NCBI GenBank assembly: GCA_016234955.1
Contig: JACRNN010000268.1
Span: 1 to 8,535, forward strand
DNA: 8,535 nucleotides
Direction: 5' to 3'
Source: Deltaproteobacteria bacterium
GTDB lineage: Bacteria; Desulfobacterota; GWC2-55-46
In this document: one piece after another, positions 1-8,535 of the stretch
Layout of the letters: the number at the start of each line of letters is the position of its first letter
How positions within the stretch are numbered: position 1 is the first letter of the stretch
Notes under the pieces: generated by a model
Told to the model about the DNA's origin: nothing
Database searches by the model: none
The model's input: the letters and a program-made list of their open reading frames with translations, nothing else
Program-made: the position numbers and the translations under genes

Positions 1-906
1 GTAGTAGAGGTCTTCCCTGAACCTGTTGTTCCTTATCTCTTCCTTCAGGTCCTTTATGGTGGCCGCCACGACGCGCGTGTCGATCTTTACCGGCTTCGTG
101 TCCCCGACCCTCCTTACCTCGCCTTCCTGAAGGGCCCTCAGGAGCTTTACCTGGAGCTCAAGCGGCAGGTCGCCCACCTCATCCAGCAGGATGGTGCCGC
201 CGTCGGCCTCCTGAAATAGCCCGGTCTTGGTCCTGTGCGCGTCCGTGAAGGCCCCCTTTACGTGGCCGAACAGCTCGCTCTCGATGAGCGGCGCGGGGAT
301 GGCGCCGCAGTTGATCGCCACGAAGGGCTTCTGGGCCCTCGCCCCTCCGTAATGTATGGCCCTGGCCACGAGCTCCTTGCCCGTCCCGCTCTCTCCGGTT
401 ATAAGCACCGAGGCCGGGTAGTCCGCGACCTTTTTAACCAGGTTCAATATCTCAAGCATCTCTTCGTCTCCGGTGACGATGTGCTTGAAGTCGTACTCGC
501 CCCGCCTCTCCTCCTTGAGCCTCGAGTTCTCCTTCCTGAGCGCCTCCCTCTCCTCGGCCTTCCTTATCGTCAGTATTATCTCGTCCGTCTTGAACGGCTT
601 GGAGACGTAGTCATAGGCCCCGAGCTTCATGCACTCGACCGCGATGTCCATGGTCCCATAGGCGCTCATCATTATGACCGTGCTCTCTATCCTCCTCTCC
701 CGGAGCGCGTTGAGGAACTCAAGGCCGTTCATGCCGGGCATCTTTATGTCGCTTAATATGAAGTCCGGGTCCTCGCCGCCGTCGAGCGCATCGAGGGCCT
801 TTTTCGCGTCGGCCGCGGCTCTTACCTCATAGCCCTCGGCCCTGAGGAGCACCGAGAGCATGTGGCGCAAAGATTCTTCGTCATCGACTATCAATACCTT
901 CTTCAT
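1..906 (-). CDS. Sigma-54-dependent response regulator (NtrC family), C-terminus cut by window edge
   Basis: The 302 residues present are a receiver domain (about 1-120) and most of a sigma-54-interacting AAA+ ATPase domain (about 140 onward). The receiver has the acidic pair D8/D9, phospho-acceptor D53 in LSDIKMPGM, S81 and K103. The ATPase has Walker A GESGTGKE (171-178), the sigma-54-contacting loop as GAFTDA (218-223) instead of the usual GAFTGA, and Walker B GGTILLDE (236-243). The sequence leaves the window at REDLYY, so the rest of the ATPase and the expected Fis-type helix-turn-helix are outside it. By family, phosphorylation of D53 drives oligomerisation and ATP-dependent opening of sigma-54 promoters. 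The start ATG is preceded by GGAGG (909-913) with only 2 nt between. The histidine kinase upstream is its likely partner. A PilR-like role is possible given the neighbouring pilD but is not shown by the sequence. Confidence 0.95.
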   Translation of the reverse strand, partial: MKKVLIVDDEESLRHMLSVLLRAEGYEVRAAADAKKALDALDGGEDPDFILSDIKMPGMNGLEFLNALRERRIESTVIMMSAYGTMDIAVECMKLGAYDYVSKPFKTDEIILTIRKAEEREALRKENSRLKEERRGEYDFKHIVTGDEEMLEILNLVKKVADYPASVLITGESGTGKELVARAIHYGGARAQKPFVAINCGAIPAPLIESELFGHVKGAFTDAHRTKTGLFQEADGGTILLDEVGDLPLELQVKLLRALQEGEVRRVGDTKPVKIDTRVVAATIKDLKEEIRNNRFREDLYY

Positions 907-919
907 ATCCTCCGGCCTA

Positions 920-974
920 TGAAACCTCCCCGGCCTCAAGGCCCAGAGGGTTTCAGAACGTTAAAAAAATGAAC
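920..974 (-). repeat. Intergenic repeat copy A, with TGAAACC/GGTTTCA hairpin
   Basis: Read on the minus strand this copy runs GTTCATTTTTTT (974-963), AACGTTCTGAAACCC, then a hairpin. The hairpin has outer arms TGAAACC (955-949) and GGTTTCA (926-920), and an inner perfect stem GGCC-TTGA-GGCC (943-932). The string CGTTCTGAAACCC recurs at 8422-8434 on the plus strand, and GTTCATTTTTTT recurs at 5303-5314 (plus) and 8495-8484 (minus). The hairpin ends 6 nt from the Shine-Dalgarno sequence of the response regulator, so it lies in that gene's untranslated leader. Confidence 0.6.
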
Positions 975-998
975 CACGACGGAGCAAGCTCCGGGGTG
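963..998 (-). terminator. Terminator-like hairpin plus T7 between kinase and regulator
   Basis: On the minus strand a stem (998-975) is built of CAC, a 2x2 internal loop, CGGAG, tetraloop CTTG, CTCCG and GTG. It is followed directly by GTTCA and seven T residues (969-963). The stem is short and interrupted and the T-run starts 5 nt after it, so this is a weak or partial intrinsic terminator at best. Lying 65 nt past the kinase stop, it would lower regulator expression relative to the kinase, or imply a separate regulator promoter. Confidence 0.35.
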
Positions 999-1063
999 TC
1001 ATTAAGGAACTTACTTTCATAGCTTGGAAAGCTTGCTTCGAGGAATCATACCCGAAGGAAACA

Positions 1064-2614
<1,551 letters not shown>

Positions 2615-2672
2615 ATCCGCCTATTGTCCGCGCCATAAGCCTCCAGCCCGTCCACCCCGCCGCTCAACCGGT

Positions 2673-3452
2673 TTAAAAGCCCGCAACCCTAACGATATAC
2701 CACTCTATCAGGGCCTCTCCGGCAAAGACATAGACAGCCGCCCCGGCCGCAAGGAACGGGCCGAACGGTATGGGGTGCTTGCCGCCCTTTCCATGCACGA
2801 GCATAAGGGCGCCGCCCAGGATCGCGCCGGACACGGACCCGGCCAGCACCGTCATAAGCACCCCCCTCCATCCGGTGAACGCGCCTATCATGGCGAGGAG
2901 CTTGACGTCCCCGCCTCCCATGCCCTCCTTGCCGGTCGAATAGTAATACGCCGCCGCTATGCCGAAGAGGAGCCCTCCGCCGGAGATTGCCCCGATAAGA
3001 GAGTCCGCGATCCCCACAGAAGGGAGGAAAAACGACGCGATAAGCCCCAGGGGTATCCCCGGCAGGCTTATGACGTCCGGGATTATCTGGTGGTCGATGT
3101 CTATGAAGGTTATTACTATCAGGGCCGCGATGAATACCGAGTAGATGAAAAACCCGGGCGTGAGGCCGAACTTGAAGAATAGGGCCGAGGCAAAAAGGCC
3201 TGTAATTGCCTCGACCACCGGGTACCTCGCCGATACCGTAGACCCGCAGCGCCTGCACCTGCCCATGAGCACAATATAGCTTATTATCGGTATGTTGTCA
3301 TAAAAGGCTATGTGTTTCGAGCAGGCCGGGCATCTTGAGGGCGGAGATGCGATGGAGACGCCGGCCGGGATGCGATAGATGCAGACGTTGAGGAAGCTTC
3401 CCACGACAGCCCCGAAGACAAAGGGCAGGACCAGGCTTGGAATATAGATCAT
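2673..3452 (-). CDS. pilD: Type IV prepilin peptidase / N-methyltransferase
   Basis: This 259-residue polytopic inner-membrane protein of the PilD/GspO family cleaves the leader of type IV prepilins and type II pseudopilins and N-methylates the new N-terminus. The N-terminal motif GAVVGSFLNVCIYRIP (about 14-29) is typical. Two cysteine pairs, C41/C44 and C66/C69, form the usual zinc-binding methyltransferase loop. The bilobed aspartyl protease signature is complete: FIDIDHQIIPD (116-126, with D118 and D120) and GMGGGDVK (177-184, with D182). Roughly seven to eight hydrophobic segments cover the rest, and the length is normal, so it should be active in both steps. No pilin or secretion gene lies in the window, so the substrate (pilus or type II secretion) is open. 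The ATG lacks a strong Shine-Dalgarno sequence. Gaps of 50 bp to the HEPN gene and 58 bp to the kinase suggest co-transcription. Confidence 0.96.
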   Translation of the reverse strand: MIYIPSLVLPFVFGAVVGSFLNVCIYRIPAGVSIASPPSRCPACSKHIAFYDNIPIISYIVLMGRCRRCGSTVSARYPVVEAITGLFASALFFKFGLTPGFFIYSVFIAALIVITFIDIDHQIIPDVISLPGIPLGLIASFFLPSVGIADSLIGAISGGGLLFGIAAAYYYSTGKEGMGGGDVKLLAMIGAFTGWRGVLMTVLAGSVSGAILGGALMLVHGKGGKHPIPFGPFLAAGAAVYVFAGEALIEWYIVRVAGF

Positions 3453-3479
3453 GTCATTATCGCCGTTGCCGCAGGTTTG

Positions 3480-3492
3480 TTTTTAGCGTTAT
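3480..3492 (+). repeat. Possible degenerate trace of the intergenic repeat (copy D)
   Basis: In the 50-bp gap before pilD, TTTTTAGCGTTATGA (from 3480) resembles the repeat core TTTTTTAGCGTTCTGA seen at 5212-5227. Only this short core matches and no hairpin follows, so chance or decay are both possible. Confidence 0.25.
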
Positions 3493-3502
3493 GAAAGTAC
3501 AA

Positions 3503-3925
3503 TCAGATGGACTCCGGCATGCGCTCCTTCCTCTTCTTCTCAACGAGGGAGAGTATGTCGGCGGCCTGCCTTATGGCGTCCCTCGAGTCCTTCTCGCTCA
3601 ACACCTCCGATGGTATGCCGCCGGGGATGGCGTCCGGGAACCTCGAGGTCTTGTAGTAGATGTCAAGGCTCGTGGACAAGCCCACGAACCCCCTGAACTC
3701 CTCTTCGTAGGCGATGGCCCTGTCGAGGAGATCGACCACCGACCTTGTCTCCCTCGCGTCCTCGCCGTTGAAGAAGAGCGCCGCCCTCAAGGCCTTTGCC
3801 GCGGCCTGCTGCGACCAGAAGCACGCGGGGGCGAAGAAACCGCCCTGCTGGTTCCACTCGGCGCACTTAAGGTCGCTCTCCGCCTGCCTGAGCCACCTGT
3901 CCGCCTCTTTAGAGAAAACTGCCAT
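3503..3925 (-). CDS. HEPN-domain protein, orphan, with His-to-Arg change in the usual motif region
   Basis: A 140-residue, all-helical protein of the HEPN (PF05168-type) family. It has the family pattern: helix 1 with ADRWLRQAESDLKCAEW (about 8-24), GGFFAPACFWSQQAAAKALRA (about 28-48), and the C-terminal YYKTSRFPDAIPGGIP (90-105), then a helix with DAIRQAADILSLV. These proteins are typically paired with a minimal nucleotidyltransferase (MNT) as toxin-antitoxin modules, or act as nucleotide/RNA-binding helpers. No MNT gene is adjacent; the neighbours are argJ and pilD. The segment that often reads RxTH(S/D) here reads RETRS (58-62), so the histidine of the proposed RNase motif is Arg61 (codon 3743-3745). 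An RNase toxin role is therefore doubtful. I chose the ATG at 3925 over the in-frame ATG at 3943 because AAGGAGG lies 8 nt before it. Confidence 0.85.
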   Translation of the reverse strand: MAVFSKEADRWLRQAESDLKCAEWNQQGGFFAPACFWSQQAAAKALRAALFFNGEDARETRSVVDLLDRAIAYEEEFRGFVGLSTSLDIYYKTSRFPDAIPGGIPSEVLSEKDSRDAIRQAADILSLVEKKRKERMPESI

Positions 3926-3933
3926 AGGAACCC

Positions 3934-3940
3934 CCTCCTT
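3934..3940 (-). promoter_or_regulatory. Ribosome binding site fixing the HEPN gene start
   Basis: AAGGAGG on the minus strand lies 8 nt before the ATG at 3925-3923. The upstream in-frame ATG (3943-3941) would place this strong Shine-Dalgarno sequence inside the coding region, as codons for Lys-Glu-Gly, and has none of its own. Confidence 0.8.
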
Positions 3941-3987
3941 CATATAATATATCTATCGGCCGTAGCCTTAAGATTCTTGATCCGGAG

Positions 3988-5202
3988 TCAGGTCCTGTAC
4001 GCCGAGTTTATCTTGACGTACTCATAGGTAAGGTCGGAGGTCCAGACCTTGGCATCGTGTTTTCCGGCCCTTAGATCGACCGTAACCCTCACCTCGTCCG
4101 TCCTTATAGCGTCCGCGGCCTCTTTTTCCCTGCCGGTATCGAGCCCGCCCCTTACGACCTTGACGCCGTTGAACGAGATATCGACCCGTTCCTCCTTGAA
4201 CCTAATGCCGGACCTCCCGAGCGCGGCCATTATCCTGCCCCAGTTGGGGTCCGCTCCGAAGAAGGCCGTCTTTACGAGGAATGACTCCGCGATTGTCCGC
4301 GCCCCCCTTCCGGCGTCCGAGGCCGACGCGGCGCCCTTGAGGTCTATCTCCATCAGGCGTGTAGCGCCCTCGCCGTCCCTTACCACCATTTTGGCGAGCT
4401 TCAAGGCTACGCCGTTCAGGAGCTTCAGAAATGTATTGAACTCCCGGCTCCCCGCCTTTATCTCCGCGCACCGACTCATGCCGTTGGCGAAGACGAGCAC
4501 GGTATCGTTCGTCGAGGTGTCGTTGTCCACGATGATGCTGTTGAATGAGCCGTCCACGGCCTCCCTCAAGGCGAGTTTCAATGCCCTGCCCCTTATATCG
4601 GCGTCGGTCACGAAAAAGGCGAGCATGGTGGCCATGTTCGGGCATATCATCCCGGCGCCTTTGGCTATGCCCGCGACGGCGACGGTCTTGCCGCCGATCC
4701 TTGTCCTGGCAAAGGCCTTCTTCGGGAACGCGTCCGTCGTCATTATCGCCTCGCAGGCCCCCCCGAGGCCGTTGTAGCCGAGCGCGCCGATAAGCGCCGG
4801 GGCGGCCTGCCTGACCCTCTCCACCGGCAGAGGCACCCCGATGACGCCGGTGGAGCAGACGAGTATGGCCCCATTTTTAACTCCGGCGGCCTCCTCCACG
4901 CACCCGGCCATGCTCATGGCGTCTTTATAGCCGCGAGGGCCTGTGCAGGCGTTGGCGTTGCCGCTGTTTATCACGACGCCCCTTGCCTTGCCCTTCCTTA
5001 CCCTCTCGATGTCCACGAGCACGGGGGCCGCCTTGACGGAGTTCTTCGTAAAGACTCCGGCGACGTCCGCATCGACGTCGCTCAATATGAGCGCGAGGTC
5101 CTTCTTCCCGCCCCTTTTTATGCCGCACGAGATGCCGGCGGCCTTGAAGCCCTGCACCCTGAGCCCCTGCGCAATATCGTCAACGATATTTTTCGCACCC
5201 AT
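3988..5202 (-). CDS. argJ: Glutamate N-acetyltransferase / ornithine acetyltransferase
   Basis: ArgJ moves the acetyl group of N-acetylornithine to glutamate, giving ornithine and N-acetylglutamate in the cyclic arginine pathway of the cytoplasm; some members also use acetyl-CoA. The 404-residue length is normal. Family motifs present are NSGNANACTG (79-88), STGVIG (117-122, containing the oxyanion-hole Thr-Gly), the autocleavage site CPNMATML (187-194), where cutting before T192 yields alpha and beta chains and the nucleophile, DNDTSTNDT (226-234), DPNWGR (318-323) and the C-terminal INSAYRT. All expected residues are intact. Whether it also makes N-acetylglutamate from acetyl-CoA cannot be read from the sequence. 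The start is set by AAAAAAGG a few bases before the ATG, and that A-run belongs to the flanking repeat. No other arg gene is in the window. The HEPN gene follows after 62 bp. Confidence 0.98.
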   Translation of the reverse strand: MGAKNIVDDIAQGLRVQGFKAAGISCGIKRGGKKDLALILSDVDADVAGVFTKNSVKAAPVLVDIERVRKGKARGVVINSGNANACTGPRGYKDAMSMAGCVEEAAGVKNGAILVCSTGVIGVPLPVERVRQAAPALIGALGYNGLGGACEAIMTTDAFPKKAFARTRIGGKTVAVAGIAKGAGMICPNMATMLAFFVTDADIRGRALKLALREAVDGSFNSIIVDNDTSTNDTVLVFANGMSRCAEIKAGSREFNTFLKLLNGVALKLAKMVVRDGEGATRLMEIDLKGAASASDAGRGARTIAESFLVKTAFFGADPNWGRIMAALGRSGIRFKEERVDISFNGVKVVRGGLDTGREKEAADAIRTDEVRVTVDLRAGKHDAKVWTSDLTYEYVKINSAYRT

Positions 5203-5211
5203 ATATCAACC

Positions 5212-5335
5212 TTTTTTAGCGTTCTGACACCACCGGAGATTTCAAGCCCCGGGGGTTTGAAGCTCCCCGCAGCAAACTACGGGGAATGCGCTCGCTACGC
5301 ATGTTCATTTTTTTAGCGTTCCGCGGCCCCTCGGG
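5212..5335 (+). repeat. Intergenic repeat copy B: a cluster of three hairpins between two TTTTTTAGCGTT cores
   Basis: On the plus strand: TTTTTTAGCGTTCTGA (5212-5227); an inverted repeat TTCAAGCCCC / GGGGTTTGAA (5241-5250 and 5252-5261, one G-T wobble); a hairpin of CCCCGCAG and CTACGGGG around loop CAAA (5265-5284, one mismatch); a hairpin ATGCG / CGCAT (5286-5302); GTTCATTTTTTT (5303-5314); then AGCGTTC and CCCCTCGGG (5327-5335). The last three elements recur in copies A and C in the same order or inverted. The left end abuts the argJ ribosome binding site. Confidence 0.6.
5286..5314 (+). terminator. Terminator-like hairpin plus T7 inside repeat copy B (plus strand)
   Basis: Stem ATGCG (5286-5290), 7-nt loop, CGCAT (5298-5302), followed directly by GTTCA and seven T residues (5308-5314). 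It faces away from all genes here, so it could only stop antisense transcription entering the 3' end of secA. The 5-bp stem is weak and the T-run starts 5 nt late. Confidence 0.3.
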
Positions 5336-5356
5336 TTTTTAAGTGCCTGATGTTTT

Positions 5357-5370
5357 CCGCCGCGCGGCGG
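5357..5370. repeat. Perfect 14-bp GC palindrome
   Basis: CCGCCGCGCGGCGG equals its own reverse complement. With the flanking T5356 and A5371 it can form a 6-bp stem with a GCGC loop. It lies between the possible argJ -10 box and the argJ start. It could be an operator-like dyad or part of the hairpin-rich repeat. No regulator is identifiable. Confidence 0.5.
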
Positions 5371-5384
5371 ATGCGGTGAGTTGT

Positions 5385-5390
5385 ATAATA
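5385..5390 (-). promoter_or_regulatory. Possible -10 box for argJ
   Basis: TATTAT (one mismatch to TATAAT) in the AT-rich stretch just past the secA terminator. No convincing -35 box sits 16-18 bp upstream (the best is CTTTTA at 5413-5408). A promoter somewhere here is expected because the secA transcript should end at 5423. Confidence 0.25.
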
Positions 5391-5422
5391 AACCATCCGA
5401 TTATCGATAAAAGTCTCGCCTG

Positions 5423-5455
5423 AAAAAATGGCGGCCATTGTAATGATAGCCGCCA
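5423..5455 (-). terminator. Intrinsic terminator of secA
   Basis: On the minus strand a perfect 7-bp GC-rich stem TGGCGGC / GCCGCCA (5455-5449 and 5435-5429) closes a 13-nt loop and is followed immediately by TTTTTT (5428-5423). It lies 86 bp after the secA stop codon. The plus strand has no T-run on the other side, so it works in one direction only. It separates the secA and argJ transcripts. Confidence 0.85.
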
Positions 5456-5541
5456 CTCTCAGGTCTTAAATCACGCCCCCACGGCTCTTATTCGCGGCGG
5501 CGTATGTGCCTGCGATGCGTCCAGGGGATGAGACTTTAAAC

Positions 5542-8304
<2,763 letters not shown>

Positions 8305-8422
8305 GTCTCACCGATTAGGATATGGGTGCCTCTAAAAATTGCTCTTTTCCCCGATCTCTTCGACAGGGCGAAAATAAAAACGCTCACATATTAACATATA
8401 TGCTCCGCTTTTTTATTTCAGC
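8305..8422 (-). other. secA leader and probable promoter region
   Basis: About 118 bp between the secA start and repeat copy C, more AT-rich than the genes, with an A/T-only-like run around 8385-8400 (minus strand ATATATGTTAATATG). This probably holds the secA promoter, but I cannot pick a convincing -35/-10 pair. No secM-like reading frame is visible. Confidence 0.4.
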
Positions 8423-8530
8423 GTTCTGAAACCCCTCGGGTCTTGAGTCCTAAGAGGTTTCACGCACCCCGCCTCGACCTCGGAAAAAAATGAACCCTCA
8501 TAGGCATGTGAGCCGCCGAGGTTTCAGAAC
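8423..8530. repeat. Intergenic repeat copy C: 108-bp element with perfect 11-bp inverted ends
   Basis: The left end GTTCTGAAACC (8423-8433) and right end GGTTTCAGAAC (8520-8530) are exact inverted repeats. Inside, TGAAACCCCT (8427-8436) pairs 9 of 10 with AGAGGTTTCA (8453-8462) around a GGTC-TTGA-GTCC inner stem with one mismatch, the same fold as copy A. The right half carries an imperfect stem (8497-8512) and GTTCATTTTTTT on the minus strand (8495-8484). There is no reading frame of note. No target-site duplication is seen, but only 5 bases remain on the right. Confidence 0.65.
8484..8512 (-). terminator. Terminator-like hairpin plus T7 inside repeat copy C
   Basis: On the minus strand CTCACA-TGCC-TATGAG (8512-8497, one mismatch) is followed by one G, then GTTCA and seven T residues (8490-8484). 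It reads toward secA, so it could stop transcription from an upstream gene beyond the window before the secA promoter. The stem is weak. Confidence 0.3.
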
Positions 8531-8535
8531 ACCAA

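Larger units (their letters stand above)
5203..5541. other. 339-bp secA-argJ intergenic region
   Basis: Contains no gene. From right to left it holds 86 bp of secA 3' untranslated sequence, the secA terminator (5423-5455), a possible argJ -10 box (5385-5390), a GC palindrome (5357-5370) and repeat copy B (5212-5335). If argJ starts near 5378, its leader would be about 175 nt and would include all the copy B hairpins. Confidence 0.8.

Noticed and set aside
1021..1033. AGCTT-GGA-AAGCT inverted repeat just past the kinase stop, as a terminator
   Set aside because: The stem is AT-rich, only 5 bp with a 3-nt loop, and no T-run follows.
2666..2673. AACCGGTT palindrome at the pilD stop codon
   Set aside because: At 8 bp it is expected by chance, and it has no stem extension or T-run.
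3941..3955. AT-rich TATATTATA just before the HEPN gene as a -10 box
   Set aside because: The implied transcription start would fall in or after the Shine-Dalgarno sequence, and no -35 box is convincing. Co-transcription with argJ is simpler.
5384..5389. Perfect TATAAT on the plus strand
   Set aside because: There is no -35 box at the right distance (CGCGCG there) and no plus-strand gene downstream.

Overview
The window is a GC-rich, densely coded stretch of a Gram-negative bacterial chromosome in which every gene reads on the minus strand. In transcription order (right to left) they are secA (8304-5542), argJ (5202-3988), a small HEPN-domain protein (3925-3503), a prepilin peptidase pilD (3452-2673), a membrane sensor histidine kinase (2614-1064) and a sigma-54-type response regulator (906 to beyond the left edge). 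Free use of ATA (Ile) and AGG (Arg) codons, the long SecA, the NtrC-type two-component pair beside a prepilin peptidase, and a secA-argJ-pilus gene order that I recall from Geobacter-like genomes all suggest a Desulfobacterota (former Deltaproteobacteria) or Nitrospirota-like organism. That placement is an inference from memory, not a search result.

Layout. 8535-8305 is non-coding: it holds a 108-bp element with perfect 11-bp inverted ends, then an AT-rich secA leader. secA ends in a clear intrinsic terminator (5423-5455), so argJ and the genes after it form a separate transcription unit or units. The 339-bp secA-argJ gap holds that terminator, a possible argJ promoter and a cluster of hairpins belonging to the same repeat family. 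argJ, HEPN, pilD and the kinase follow with gaps of only 50-62 bp and look co-transcribed. The 157-bp kinase-regulator gap holds another repeat copy, with a terminator-like hairpin and a second hairpin close to the regulator's ribosome binding site.

Function. SecA drives Sec export. PilD cleaves and methylates type IV pilin or type II secretion pseudopilin precursors, which themselves use the Sec route. The kinase and regulator would switch on sigma-54 promoters in response to an envelope signal, plausibly pilus or secretion genes. ArgJ (arginine biosynthesis) and the HEPN protein have no evident functional link to these.

The coding content is ordinary. The signal the genes do not explain is a family of intergenic repeats, present in three of the gaps. 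They share the string GTTCATTTTTTT directly or almost directly after a hairpin, and GCGTTCTGAAACCC leading into a second hairpin. I found no tRNA, rRNA, CRISPR array, insertion sequence or transposase.
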